From assembly GCA_905198155.1 (NCBI GenBank), contig CAJKBQ010000007.1, positions 1 through 64,000 on the forward strand: a stretch of 64,000 nt of DNA. Direction: 5' to 3'. The stretch comes from an uncultured Eubacteriales bacterium. Lineage in GTDB: Bacteria > Bacillota > Clostridia > Oscillospirales > Acutalibacteraceae. Every line of letters begins with the position of its first letter. Positions within the stretch are counted from its first letter, which is position 1. The notes below the pieces were generated by a model. That model searched no databases. It was not told the DNA's origin and saw nothing but the letters and a program-made list of their open reading frames with translations. Positions 21,508 through 31,404 of this stretch are shown here, in pieces. The position numbers and the translations under genes were made by a program.

Positions 21508-23724
21508 ATGAGCAGCAGTCCGGTGCAAATGCGGCGGCGCGTGATCATCGCGACGGCGCTGCTGATGGCGATGGGTCTGGGGCTGATCGGCCGGCTGGCG
21601 CATTTGCAGCTGGTGGAGGGCGAGGCGCTCCAACAAAAAGCCGTGAATCAGCAGATGCGCGACACCGAAATCGGCGCGTCGCGCGGCACCATTTACGATT
21701 CGACCATGAAAGTGCTCGCCCAGAGCGCGACTGTGTGGAATGTATACATCTCTCCGGCGGACATCAAAGGAACAGACACCAAAATCGAGCAGAAACGGCA
21801 GCTGCTGGCGAATGGACTGGGCGAACTGCTGGGAATTGATGCCAGCGTGATTTACGAAAAAACGCTTAAAACCAAAAGCTACGCCGAATACATCGTCAAG
21901 AAAGTGGAAAACGACGTCCGCGAAAAAATCCTGCAATTCAAGTCGGATAATCCGTCCGTCGCGGCGGTCATCGGGCTGGAAGAGGACAGCAAGCGGTACT
22001 ACCCCAACGGAGAATTGGCGGCCACGGTGCTGGGCTTCACCGGCACGGACGGCCAGGGGCTGGCGGGGCTGGAAGCGTATTACGACACCACGCTGACCGG
22101 CGTGCCCGGCCGGGTGATGACGATCAAAAACGCGCAGGGCACCGAGATGGATTTCGCGTACGAGCAGCGGATTGACCCCAAAGACGGCAACAATTTGGTG
22201 CTGACGCTGAATCAGGTGATTCAAAGCTACTTGGAAAAGAATCTGGACAAAGCGCTCGAAGATTACGACGCGTCGCGCGCGGTCGGGATTGTGCTGAACG
22301 TGAACACGTTCGAGATTCTGGGCATGGCGACCCGCAGCGCGTACGACCCCAACAATCCGTTTGCCATCGCCGACGAAGCGACTGCCGCGCAGATTCAGGA
22401 GCTGGAAGGCGACGAACGCACGGCTGCACTGGCTGCGGCCCGCAGCCTTCAATGGCGCAACACCGCCATCGCCGATACGTACGAGCCGGGGTCGGTGTTT
22501 AAGTCGGTCACGGCGGCGTCCGCGCTGGACGAAGGCGCGGTGACGCTGAAAACCACGGTGGAGTGCAAAGGCCGGTTCGTGGTCGGCGGCTGGGGATACA
22601 AGTGCAACAACTACGCCGTTCACGGCACACAGGACGTGGTTGGCGCGCTCAAAAACTCGTGCAACATCGGGTTTATCCAAATCGGGCAGAAGCTGGGCGC
22701 TTCGGCGTTCTGCGCATACTACAAAGCGTTCGGGCTGACGGAGAAAACCGGAATCGACCTGCCCGGCGAAGTGACGCCCGCGGCGGGTGTGCATTATCAC
22801 GCCGAAAACAGCATGGGCGTGTCCGAACTGGCCAGCTCGTCGTTCGGGCAGTCGCAGAAGGTCACGCCGCTGCAAATGGTGACAGCGATGGCGGCGATTG
22901 TCAACGGCGGCAAGCTGGGGACGCCGCATTTGGTGAAGCAGGTGCTGGACAGCGACGGCAACATCGTCTCCACCGCCGACGAAGGGTTCAAACGGCAGGT
23001 GGTGTCGGAGGCGACGTCCGAACAAATGCGGTACGCGCTGGAAAAAGTCGTCAGCGAAGGCGGCGGCAAAAACGCGTCGGTTGCGGGCTACCGCATCGGC
23101 GGCAAAACCGGTACCGCCGAAAAACTGGATAACGAGGACCGCTCCAAACGGGTGGTTTCGTTCTGCGGGTTTGCTCCGGCGGATGATCCGCAAATTGCCT
23201 GCATCGTCGTGGTGGACGAACCGCGCGCCGGGTCTTACGGCAGCACGGTCGCCGCGCCGCTGTTCAAGGCGATTATGGAAGACGTACTGCCGTATCTGGG
23301 GATCGAAAAAACCGGCGAGACGGTGCAGTCCACCGGGATTTCGGTGCCGAATGTGCTGAATCAGTCCGTTGCCGACGCGCAAAAAGCAATCGCTGACCAA
23401 AAGCTGACCGCGAAAGTGATCGGCAGCGGCGATACGGTGCTGGCGCAGTTCCCGGATCCGCAGACGTTGCTCGGTTCGGGCGGCGTGGTCGCACTGTTCA
23501 CCGGCGAGGAAGAAAAACAAACCGTCGTGGATGTGCCGGATTTCCGCGGGATGACGCTGGTGCAGGCCAATCAGGCCGCAGCCGCCGCGGGGCTGAACCT
23601 GCGGCTGTCCGGCAATGCGACCGGCAAAGGCGCGACGGTGTCGCAGCAATCGATCGAACCGAAGTCCCAGGTGACGCCGGGGACGATCGTGACGCTGAAT
23701 TTTATCGTACACAACCGTGAATAA
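21508..23724 (+). CDS. Class B penicillin-binding protein with two PASTA domains (FtsI/Pbp2B/SpoVD type)
   Basis: This 738-residue transpeptidase cross-links septal (or spore cortex) peptidoglycan. A transmembrane anchor lies at about 11-30 and the dimerisation domain at about 45-210. Active-site motifs are S329-V-F-K332 (EPGSVFKS), the SSSFGQS region near 450 and KTGTAEK starting at K533. Two PASTA domains follow: VPNVLNQSVADAQKAI and VPDFRGMTLVQANQAA. Two PASTA domains favour a vegetative Pbp2B-like role over SpoVD, but the choice is unsure. ATG 21508 follows GAAAGGAGG. Confidence 0.94.
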   Translation: MSSSPVQMRRRVIIATALLMAMGLGLIGRLAHLQLVEGEALQQKAVNQQMRDTEIGASRGTIYDSTMKVLAQSATVWNVYISPADIKGTDTKIEQKRQLLANGLGELLGIDASVIYEKTLKTKSYAEYIVKKVENDVREKILQFKSDNPSVAAVIGLEEDSKRYYPNGELAATVLGFTGTDGQGLAGLEAYYDTTLTGVPGRVMTIKNAQGTEMDFAYEQRIDPKDGNNLVLTLNQVIQSYLEKNLDKALEDYDASRAVGIVLNVNTFEILGMATRSAYDPNNPFAIADEATAAQIQELEGDERTAALAAARSLQWRNTAIADTYEPGSVFKSVTAASALDEGAVTLKTTVECKGRFVVGGWGYKCNNYAVHGTQDVVGALKNSCNIGFIQIGQKLGASAFCAYYKAFGLTEKTGIDLPGEVTPAAGVHYHAENSMGVSELASSSFGQSQKVTPLQMVTAMAAIVNGGKLGTPHLVKQVLDSDGNIVSTADEGFKRQVVSEATSEQMRYALEKVVSEGGGKNASVAGYRIGGKTGTAEKLDNEDRSKRVVSFCGFAPADDPQIACIVVVDEPRAGSYGSTVAAPLFKAIMEDVLPYLGIEKTGETVQSTGISVPNVLNQSVADAQKAIADQKLTAKVIGSGDTVLAQFPDPQTLLGSGGVVALFTGEEEKQTVVDVPDFRGMTLVQANQAAAAAGLNLRLSGNATGKGATVSQQSIEPKSQVTPGTIVTLNFIVHNRE

Positions 23725-23766
23725 TTCCGGAATTCCCGGACAATCAAAGGAGTATGATGCCCATTC

Positions 23767-25236
23767 ATGGAGCTTTCTGCATTGCTTCACGAGGTTGAAA
23801 TGCAAGCCGAACCGGTGCAGGAAGTTGAAATCAGCGGAATCACAGACCGTTCCGCGGACGTACAACCCGGCGATTTATTCGTGTGCATCCCCGGCCGCCA
23901 CGCCGACGGTCATGCGTTTGCCGCCCAAGCGGCAGAGCGCGGTGCTGCGGCGCTGGTGGTGCAGGCTCCGCTTCCCCTTCGGCTGCCGCAGGTGGTCGTG
24001 CCCAATCCGCGCCGCGCATTTGCGCAGCTGTGCGCCAATTTTTACGGCCGCCCGGCCGCGCGGATGCAGATGATCGCCGTCACCGGCACCAACGGCAAAA
24101 CCACCACGGCGTGGCTGCTGCGGCGCATTCTGGCGCAAAACGGCCGCAAAACCGGGCTGATCGGCACCATTGCCTGCGTCCCGGACGATGCGTCCGCCAG
24201 CCCCATCCACTACACCACGCCCGACCCGCCGTCGCTGCACCGCCAACTGCGCGACTGGGCGGCGGCCGGGGCGGTATGCGTGGTGATGGAAGCGTCGTCG
24301 CAGGCGATTGCGCAGGAGCGGCTGGCCGGAATCGATTATTCGTGCGGCGTGTTTACCAACCTGTCGCCCGAGCATCTGGACTATCACGGGACGATGGAAT
24401 CGTACTACCAGGCCAAACGCGCGCTGTTCGACCAGTGCGCGTGCGCCGTGGTCAACATCGATTCGCCGTGGGGCGCGCGGCTGACGCGCGAACTGCCGTG
24501 CCGGGTGGTGACGGTGTCGGCGCGGTACCCGATGGCGGATTATGTGATCGACGCGCCGCTGTACACGGCGTCCGATACCGAATTCACCCTCACGCACCAC
24601 CGTCTCGCGCGCACGGTGCGCCTGCCGATGGTCGGCGCATACAACGCGATGAATGCGGCCTGCGCGATTGCGGCGGCGGCGCAGTGCGGCGTGCCGATGC
24701 GATTTGCCGCCGCGGCGCTCGAATCCGCCCCGCCGATTCCCGGCCGGATGGAGCCGATGGTGCCGGAGCTGCCGTTCCGGATATTTCTCGACTACGCCCA
24801 CACGCCGGAAGCGTTGGAGCAGGTGCTGACGGCGCTGCGCGGGGTGTGTACCAGCCGGCTGATTGCCGTGTTTGGCTGCGGCGGCGACCGCGACCGCGCC
24901 AAGCGCCCGCTGATGGGTGCCATCGGCGGGCGGCTGGCCGACTGGACGATTTTGACCAGCGACAATCCGCGGACGGAACCGCCCGAACAGATTCTCGACG
25001 AGATCGAGGCCGGAATTGCGGATTGCCCGCACGACCGGATTGCCGACCGCGCCGAAGCGATTCGCGCCGCCGTGCGGATGGCGCAGCCAGGCGACTGCGT
25101 GCTGATTGCGGGCAAAGGGCATGAACAATATCAAATTCTGGGTGCGCAAAGCCACCCGTTCGACGAACGCCAAATCATTCACGATGCGGCAAAGATGTGG
25201 AAACAGGAAAGGAACATCGGATCATGGAACCATTAA
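23767..25236 (+). CDS. murE: UDP-MurNAc-tripeptide synthetase (diaminopimelate-adding)
   Basis: MurE adds the third residue to the UDP-MurNAc-dipeptide in the cytoplasm. The 489-residue product has the ATP loop VTGTNGKTTT near residues 105-114, the substrate lysine region (NLSPEHLDYHGTMESYYQAK) and FLDYAHTPEAL. The DNPRTE motif at about 399-404 is the signature of meso-diaminopimelate specificity, so the wall is predicted to be DAP-type. The gene overlaps murF by 13 nt. Confidence 0.96.
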   Translation: MELSALLHEVEMQAEPVQEVEISGITDRSADVQPGDLFVCIPGRHADGHAFAAQAAERGAAALVVQAPLPLRLPQVVVPNPRRAFAQLCANFYGRPAARMQMIAVTGTNGKTTTAWLLRRILAQNGRKTGLIGTIACVPDDASASPIHYTTPDPPSLHRQLRDWAAAGAVCVVMEASSQAIAQERLAGIDYSCGVFTNLSPEHLDYHGTMESYYQAKRALFDQCACAVVNIDSPWGARLTRELPCRVVTVSARYPMADYVIDAPLYTASDTEFTLTHHRLARTVRLPMVGAYNAMNAACAIAAAAQCGVPMRFAAAALESAPPIPGRMEPMVPELPFRIFLDYAHTPEALEQVLTALRGVCTSRLIAVFGCGGDRDRAKRPLMGAIGGRLADWTILTSDNPRTEPPEQILDEIEAGIADCPHDRIADRAEAIRAAVRMAQPGDCVLIAGKGHEQYQILGAQSHPFDERQIIHDAAKMWKQERNIGSWNH

Positions 25237-26600
25237 AGTTAAAGGATGTGGCAAAAGCGGTGGGGCTGAGCAGCAATTCGGAGCTGCAAATTGAGCGGAT
25301 CAGCACCGACACGCGCGCAATCTGCCCAGGCAGCCTGTTTGTTGCGCTGAAAGGCGACCGGTTCGACGGCCACCAGTTCGCGCAGCAGGCAGCGGACGAA
25401 GGCGCTGTTGCAATTCTGGCGGAAGCGCCGGTCACGGTCAGCCGCTGGTTTCCGGTGCTGACGGTGCCCAGCACCCGCGCGGCGCTGCTCCAATTGGCGC
25501 AGTATTACCGGATGCAGTTCCAGATTCCGGTGGTGGCCGTGACGGGCAGCGTGGGCAAAACCACGACCAAAGAGATGATCGTGGCGGCGCTGTCGGTCAA
25601 GTACCGCACGCTGAAAACCGAGGCCAACCTCAACAACCAGATCGGCCTGCCCAAAACGCTGCTGCGGCTGGACCACACCATCGAAGCCGCCGTGGTCGAA
25701 ATGGGCATGGACGATTTTGGCCAGATTCACAATATGTCGATGTGCGCGGTGCCGTCGATTGCAGTGATTACCAATATCGGCCACTGCCACATTGAAACGC
25801 TCGGCTCGCAGGAAGGTATCCGCAAAGCCAAGCTGGAAATTCTCGACGGGATGGACGACACGTCGCCGGTGATCCTCAACGGCGACGACCCCATGCTGGC
25901 GGAGGAAGCGCCGGGGCTGAATCACCCGGTGCTGCTGTACGGCATCGAGTCGCCGGAGTGCGACATCCGCGCCGAATCGATCGAGGAAGGCGCGTTCGGG
26001 CTGCGGTTTCATGTGACGGTGCCGTCGATGGGCGTGCGCGTCCCGGTCGAGATTCCGGCGTTCGGGCGGCACTTCGTGCTGGACGCGCTGGCAGCGTTTG
26101 CGGTCGGGATCCTGCTGCAGGTGGATCCGGCGGCAATTGCCGAGGGATTGGCGCACTACACGCCGTCCGGAATGCGGCAGCACATCGTCCATGCGTCCGG
26201 GATTACCGTGGTGGAGGACTGCTACAACGCCAGCCCCGACTCCGTCTGCGCCACGCTGCAAGGCCTGCAGTATATGGGCGACGGCCGGAAGCTGGCCGTG
26301 CTGGGCGATATGCTGGAACTGGGCGATTACAGCGAAGCCGGACACCGCCGCTGCGGCCGCCAGGCCGCGGAACTGGGCATTCCGATCGTCGCAATCGGCC
26401 CGCAGTCCCGGTTCACGGCCGAAGAAGCGCAGGCGCACGGCGGAACGGCAACGTGGTACGCGGACAAAGAATCGGCCGCAGCGCCGCTGCTGGCGCAGAT
26501 TCAGCGCGGCGACACCGTCCTGTTCAAAGCCAGCCACGGGATTCACATGGAGGCGCTGATGAATCAGGTTTACGGCGTGTGGCCGAAAGACGAAAAATAA
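25224..26600 (+). CDS. murF: UDP-MurNAc-tripeptide--D-Ala-D-Ala ligase
   Basis: MurF completes the pentapeptide by adding D-Ala-D-Ala. The 458-residue product shows ISTDTRAICPGSLFVALKG, the ATP loop VTGSVGKTTTKEMI, EMGMDDFGQI and YNASPDS. ATG 25224 is chosen because it follows GAAAGGA; an earlier in-frame ATG at 25197 has no site. Overlap with murE points to translational coupling of consecutive pathway steps. Confidence 0.96.
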   Translation: MEPLKLKDVAKAVGLSSNSELQIERISTDTRAICPGSLFVALKGDRFDGHQFAQQAADEGAVAILAEAPVTVSRWFPVLTVPSTRAALLQLAQYYRMQFQIPVVAVTGSVGKTTTKEMIVAALSVKYRTLKTEANLNNQIGLPKTLLRLDHTIEAAVVEMGMDDFGQIHNMSMCAVPSIAVITNIGHCHIETLGSQEGIRKAKLEILDGMDDTSPVILNGDDPMLAEEAPGLNHPVLLYGIESPECDIRAESIEEGAFGLRFHVTVPSMGVRVPVEIPAFGRHFVLDALAAFAVGILLQVDPAAIAEGLAHYTPSGMRQHIVHASGITVVEDCYNASPDSVCATLQGLQYMGDGRKLAVLGDMLELGDYSEAGHRRCGRQAAELGIPIVAIGPQSRFTAEEAQAHGGTATWYADKESAAAPLLAQIQRGDTVLFKASHGIHMEALMNQVYGVWPKDEK

Positions 26601-26621
26601 TCGGAAGGGGTATCATCGAAA

Positions 26622-27641
26622 ATGAGCGGATTATGTGCGGCGCTGGCCGCGGCAATTGCATTCGGCGTTACGGCGCTGATGGGAAAATGGGCGATCCCGT
26701 TTCTGCATAAGCTGAAATTTGGCCAGACGATCAAAGAAGTCGGTCCCACCTGGCACAAAAACAAGCAGGGCACGCCGACGATGGGCGGAATCATGTTTAT
26801 AATCGGCATTTTTTGTGCCATACTAATTGCGGTGCCGGTGTACTACGCATCTGTCACGCCGGCTGGTGCGGCGGTGTGGGGCGAAAGCACGCTGCAAAAA
26901 ACGCGGGTATTCGGCGGGCTGGTGATGGCGCTGGCCTACGGCGCGATCGGCTTTCTGGACGACTACATCAAAGTCGTCAAAAAACGCAACCTGGGGCTGA
27001 CGCCGGGGCAGAAAATGCTGCTGATGTTCCTGATCGGCGGACTGTACCTCGCGTCGCTGTACATCGCGGGCGAGCGCGGTGAAACGTGGATTCCGTTCGC
27101 GGGGACGGTCAACCTGAGCTGGGGCTACTGGCCGATTGCGCTGTTCGTCATCCTGGGCACGGTCAATGCGGTCAACCTGACCGACGGGATCGACGGACTG
27201 GCGTCGTCGGTGACGATGTTCGCCGCGATGTTCTTCATGCTGATCGCGTCGGTGCTGTCGTACTGCGGGCTGAGCATTCTGGCCGCGGCGGTCGCAGGCG
27301 GATGCGTCGGGTTTTTGGTGTACAATTTCCACCCCGCGAAGGTCTTTATGGGCGACACCGGGTCGCTGTTTCTCGGCGGATTGGTCGTCGCGATGGCGTT
27401 CGGCGTCGGCAGCCCGATCCTGATTTTGCCGGTGGGATTTGTGTATTTTATGGAAGCCATGTCCGACATCATTCAAATCGGATACTTCAAGCTGACGCAC
27501 GGCAAACGCGTGTTCAAAATGGCGCCGATTCACCACCACTTTGAGATGTGCGGGTGGAGCGAGGTCAAAATCTGCGGCGTGTTCAGCCTGATTACCATCA
27601 TCGGCGGCGGAATTGCACTGGTGTGCACCCTGCTCGGGTAA
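26622..27641 (+). CDS. mraY: Phospho-MurNAc-pentapeptide transferase
   Basis: MraY transfers phospho-MurNAc-pentapeptide to undecaprenyl phosphate, forming lipid I at the membrane. The 339-residue protein has about ten transmembrane segments. Diagnostic stretches are GTPTMGGIMFI, FLDDYIKV with the paired aspartates, NLTDGIDGLASS and FMGDTGSLFLGG, and the histidine motif APIHHHFE near the C-terminus. ATG follows GGAAGGGG. murD, which commonly comes next in Bacillota, is absent; ftsW follows after 38 bp. Confidence 0.97.
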   Translation: MSGLCAALAAAIAFGVTALMGKWAIPFLHKLKFGQTIKEVGPTWHKNKQGTPTMGGIMFIIGIFCAILIAVPVYYASVTPAGAAVWGESTLQKTRVFGGLVMALAYGAIGFLDDYIKVVKKRNLGLTPGQKMLLMFLIGGLYLASLYIAGERGETWIPFAGTVNLSWGYWPIALFVILGTVNAVNLTDGIDGLASSVTMFAAMFFMLIASVLSYCGLSILAAAVAGGCVGFLVYNFHPAKVFMGDTGSLFLGGLVVAMAFGVGSPILILPVGFVYFMEAMSDIIQIGYFKLTHGKRVFKMAPIHHHFEMCGWSEVKICGVFSLITIIGGGIALVCTLLG

Positions 27642-27679
27642 AAACGTGCCGAATGCGGCGGAAAGGAGCGGAACAAACG

Positions 27680-28849
27680 ATGGATCAAGCAAAATCGCAG
27701 CCGGCCGGCCGGCCCAAATCCATACGCACCAAGCTGAAAGCATTTTCGGTGCGCGCCGGAATCGACCTCCCGTTTTTCCTGCTGATTCTGCTGATTTTGG
27801 GAATCGGACTGATTATGCTGTTTTCGTCCAGCTATGCGTATGCGCTGGCGTACAAAAAAGACAGCCTGTACTATGTAAAGCGGCAGCTGATCTGGATGCT
27901 GGCCGGGATCGTGGGGATGCTGGGCGTGTCATATTTCGACTACCACAAGCTGCACCGGTTCGCGATTCCCGTGCTGGCGCTGTCGTACGCACTGCTGGCG
28001 GCGGTGCTGGTGCTGCCGACGCACGGCAATGCCCGGCGGTGGATCTACATCGGGAGCGCATCGTTCCAGCCGTCGGAAATCACCAAGTTCGCGCTGATTC
28101 TGATCTACGCGCACCTCATGTCGAAATATTACCGGAAAATGACCAAATTCCTCACCGGCATCATCCCGTATGTGCTGATATTCGGTTCCACGGCGGCGCT
28201 GCTGATTTTGGAGCCGCATCTGTCGTGCACGATGATTATGTTTGCGATCACGGCGCTGATGATGTTTTTCGGCGGGGTCAAAGTCCGGTGGTTCGTGCTG
28301 CTGCTGATTATTCTGGGTGTGATCGCGTATATCGCGCTGTTCACCGATCTGGTGCCGTACGCGAGCGACCGCATCGGCGTGTGGCGCGACCCGTTCGGCT
28401 ATCCGGACAAAGATAAGTCGCACCAAACGCGCCAGTCGCTGTACGCCATCGGTTCCGGCGGACTGCTGGGTCTGGGCCTGGGCAATTCGCGGCAGAAATA
28501 CCTCTACCTGCCCGAACCGCAGAACGACTTCATCTTCTCGGTCATTTGTGAAGAACTGGGACTGGTCGGCGCAGCGCTGATTTTGGCGCTGTTCGGGCTG
28601 CTGATCTGGCGCGGCGCGCTGATTGCGCTGCGCGCACCGGATAAATTCGGAACGCTGCTGGCGATGGGGCTGATCTCGCAGGTGGGGCTGCAAGTGCTGC
28701 TGAATGTGGCGGTGGTGTCCAACACCATCCCCAATACCGGCATCAGCCTGCCGTTTTTCAGCTACGGCGGCACGTCGCTGGTCATGCTGCTGTGCGAGAT
28801 GGGCGTGGTGCTGTCGGTATCGCGCAGCGGGCGCGCCGAAAAAACGTAA
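27680..28849 (+). CDS. ftsW: SEDS-family peptidoglycan polymerase FtsW (or SpoVE)
   Basis: The 389-residue polytopic protein belongs to the SEDS glycosyltransferases that polymerise lipid II together with a class B penicillin-binding protein. Seen motifs are NARRWIYIGSASFQPSEITK, HQTRQSLYAIGSGGLLGLGL, PEPQNDFIFSVICEELGL and PNTGISLPFFSYGGTSL. ATG 27680 follows GGAAAGGAG. Position between mraY and murG fits FtsW; spore-forming relatives keep SpoVE here, so the paralogue identity is open. Confidence 0.93.
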   Translation: MDQAKSQPAGRPKSIRTKLKAFSVRAGIDLPFFLLILLILGIGLIMLFSSSYAYALAYKKDSLYYVKRQLIWMLAGIVGMLGVSYFDYHKLHRFAIPVLALSYALLAAVLVLPTHGNARRWIYIGSASFQPSEITKFALILIYAHLMSKYYRKMTKFLTGIIPYVLIFGSTAALLILEPHLSCTMIMFAITALMMFFGGVKVRWFVLLLIILGVIAYIALFTDLVPYASDRIGVWRDPFGYPDKDKSHQTRQSLYAIGSGGLLGLGLGNSRQKYLYLPEPQNDFIFSVICEELGLVGAALILALFGLLIWRGALIALRAPDKFGTLLAMGLISQVGLQVLLNVAVVSNTIPNTGISLPFFSYGGTSLVMLLCEMGVVLSVSRSGRAEKT

Positions 28850-28866
28850 CGGAAGGATGGGCATCC

Positions 28867-30009
28867 ATGAAAATCTTATTCACCGGCGGCGGAACCGCCG
28901 GACATATTAACCCGGCGCTTGCGGTGGCCGGGTACGTTCGCGATCATGAGCCGGACGCGGAGATTCTGTTCGTCGGGTCGCAGGGCGGGATGGAGGAGCG
29001 GCTGGTGCCGAAAGCCGGGTTCCGGATCGAAACGGTGCCGGTGTCCGGGTTCATCCGCAAGCCCAGCTGGCGCGCGCTGAAACACAATCTGCGCGCGGTG
29101 AAGCTGGCATTCGACGCCTCGCGCGCCTCGGCACGCATCCTGCGGGCGTTTCAGCCGGACATCTGCGTGGGGACGGGCGGCTACGTCAGCGGTCCGGTGC
29201 TGCGCGAGGCCAAAAAGCTCGGGTACCCGGTGATCGTTCACGAATCCAACGCCTTCCCCGGCGTCACGATCAAAATGCTGGCCAAATACGCCGACCGCAT
29301 CCTGCTGGCAGTGCCGGACGCGGAAGCGAAGCTCGGCGGCAATTACCACGACAAAATCGTCGTGACCGGCAACCCGGTGCGCAGCGAAATGCTGTTTGCC
29401 GACAAAGCAACCGCCCGAAAAAAGCTGGGGCTGGACGACCGGCCGGTGGTGCTGTCGTACGGCGGCAGCCTGGGCGCGGAGAACATCAACCGCGCAGTGG
29501 CGGCGCTGATCTGCCGCACGGCGCAGACCGATTCGGTGCAGCACATCCACGCATACGGTCAATACGGCCGCTGGTTCCCGCAGCTGCTGGAAGACCACGG
29601 CGTGCACCTGGCGGATCATCCGAACCTGGATATCCGGGAATACATCGATAATATGCCGGACTGCGCGGCCGCGGCGGATCTGATTATCTGCCGCGCGGGC
29701 GCGATGTCGCTGAGTGAGCTAGAAGTGCAGGCCAAACCCGCCATCCTGATCCCGTCGCCGAACGTCGCGGAAAACCATCAGTATTACAACGCGCTGGCGC
29801 TCAGTTCGCGCGGGGCGGCGGTGCTGCTGGAAGAAAAAGACCTCACCGGCGACCGGCTGTGTGAGCTGGCGCTCGGGCTGCTCGCCGACCCGGAAAAGCT
29901 GGCATCGTGCGGGCACAACGCCGGCAAGCTGGCCATTGTGGACGCGAACGACCGCATTTACCACGAAATCCGGCAGGTATTGGCCGCGAAAAAGTCCGCA
30001 ACCCCGTAA
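28867..30009 (+). CDS. murG: UDP-GlcNAc:lipid I N-acetylglucosaminyltransferase
   Basis: MurG converts lipid I to lipid II on the inner membrane face. The 380-residue product starts MKILFTGGGTAGHINPALAV (first glycine-rich loop), has GTGGYVSGPVL, HESNAFPGVTIKMLAK, SYGGSLGAENIN and a donor-binding block CRAGAMSLSELEVQAKPAIL near residue 280. GGAAGGA precedes ATG 28867; length is normal for the family. Confidence 0.97.
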   Translation: MKILFTGGGTAGHINPALAVAGYVRDHEPDAEILFVGSQGGMEERLVPKAGFRIETVPVSGFIRKPSWRALKHNLRAVKLAFDASRASARILRAFQPDICVGTGGYVSGPVLREAKKLGYPVIVHESNAFPGVTIKMLAKYADRILLAVPDAEAKLGGNYHDKIVVTGNPVRSEMLFADKATARKKLGLDDRPVVLSYGGSLGAENINRAVAALICRTAQTDSVQHIHAYGQYGRWFPQLLEDHGVHLADHPNLDIREYIDNMPDCAAAADLIICRAGAMSLSELEVQAKPAILIPSPNVAENHQYYNALALSSRGAAVLLEEKDLTGDRLCELALGLLADPEKLASCGHNAGKLAIVDANDRIYHEIRQVLAAKKSATP

Positions 30010-30093
30010 AAACCCGCATTCACATCCGATTTGCGCCGCGCATAGAATGGCGTATTGAACCGGGGCGACCCGGCGGAAGGATGTGGAGCAGGA

Positions 30094-31404
30094 ATGTCCG
30101 AATTCATCATTCGCGGCGGACGGCGGCTGCGCGGTGCGCTGACGGTGCACGGCGCGAAAAACGGCGTGCTGCCGATTTTGGCAGCCAGTTACTTAACAGA
30201 TGGCAGCTGCACGCTGCGCAATTGTCCCGATTTGTCCGACGTTCGGCTGTGCGGCGCAATTCTGCGCGGACTGGGCGCACGGGTGCAGCGATGCGGCGGC
30301 GCGCTGCTGGTGGATGCCGCCGGCGCGTGCGGCAGCTGCATTCCGGCGGCGGAGATGCGCGAAATGCGGTCGTCGATCGTATTTCTCGGCGCGCTGCTGG
30401 CCAAAGTCGGCTGCGCGACGCTGTGTGCGCCCGGCGGGTGCGACCTTGGCCCGCGGCCGATTGATCTGCATCTGTATGCGATGACGCAGCTGGGCGCGGA
30501 AATTCAATGCGCGGACGGCGTGCTGTACTGTACGGCGCCGGGCGGCCTGCGCGGCGCGGAGATTCGGCTGCCGTTCCCCAGCGTCGGCGCGACGGAAAAC
30601 GCCCTGATTGCGTCCGTCACCGCACGCGGCGAGACGCGAATTTTCGGTGCGGCACGCGAACCGGAGATCGACGATCTGGCGCGGTTCCTGAACCGGTGCG
30701 GCGCACGCGTTTCCGGCATCGGCACCGATACGCTGGAAATCGCCGGCGTCCGTCGGCTGCACGGCGCGTCGCACACCGTACTGCCCGACCGGATTGAGGC
30801 CGCGACCTACCTGACGGCCGCCGCGATGACCGGCGGGGATGTGCTGCTGCGGCGGATGAATCCGGCGCACCTCCGGCCGGTGCTGGATTGCCTGCAGGAC
30901 GCCGGGTGCGACGTGCGCGTCTCCGCCCATGCGGTTCGGCTGCGCGCGCCGCAGCGGCTGACGTCGTTCCCGCCGGTGCGTACTGCGCCGTATCCCGGAT
31001 TCCCCACGGACGCGCAGGCGCTGCTGATGGCGGCGGCCGCCGCGGCGCGCGGAACATCGACGTTTGAAGAGACGGTCTTTTCCGACCGGTTCCGGCACGT
31101 CCCGGCGCTGCGGCGCATGGGCGCGGATATCCGGACGGACGGCGCGCACGCGGTGGTATACGGCGTGCCGCAGCTGCACGGCGCGGCGGTGCAGGCGACC
31201 GATCTGCGCGGCGGAGCCGCCATGATTCTGGCCGGACTGGCGGCGGACGGCGTCACTACGGTGGCGGACGACGGTCACATCGACCGCGGATACGAAAAAA
31301 TCGAGTGCGTGCTCCAAAGCTTGGGCGCGGACATCGGGAGGGAGCGCATTTGGCAAGTGAAAGAAAAAATCCCGGCGCCAATCAGCAAAACCGCAGTCGG
31401 GTAA
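30094..31404 (+). CDS. murA: UDP-GlcNAc 1-carboxyvinyltransferase
   Basis: MurA makes the first committed precursor, enolpyruvyl-UDP-GlcNAc. The 436-residue product has two EPSP synthase-like halves. VHGAKNGVLPILAA near the start binds substrate, and the flexible loop APGGCDLGPRPIDLH near residue 115-130 keeps the catalytic Cys that fosfomycin alkylates, so sensitivity is expected at the target level. ATG 30094 is preferred over 30055 because family proteins start close to the EFIIRGG strand. It overlaps the ftsQ start. Confidence 0.95.
   Translation: MSEFIIRGGRRLRGALTVHGAKNGVLPILAASYLTDGSCTLRNCPDLSDVRLCGAILRGLGARVQRCGGALLVDAAGACGSCIPAAEMREMRSSIVFLGALLAKVGCATLCAPGGCDLGPRPIDLHLYAMTQLGAEIQCADGVLYCTAPGGLRGAEIRLPFPSVGATENALIASVTARGETRIFGAAREPEIDDLARFLNRCGARVSGIGTDTLEIAGVRRLHGASHTVLPDRIEAATYLTAAAMTGGDVLLRRMNPAHLRPVLDCLQDAGCDVRVSAHAVRLRAPQRLTSFPPVRTAPYPGFPTDAQALLMAAAAAARGTSTFEETVFSDRFRHVPALRRMGADIRTDGAHAVVYGVPQLHGAAVQATDLRGGAAMILAGLAADGVTTVADDGHIDRGYEKIECVLQSLGADIGRERIWQVKEKIPAPISKTAVG

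Noticed and set aside
21430..23865. 811-codon minus-strand frame opposite the penicillin-binding protein gene
   Set aside because: GC-rich antisense shadow with no domain; the plus strand encodes all class B PBP motifs.
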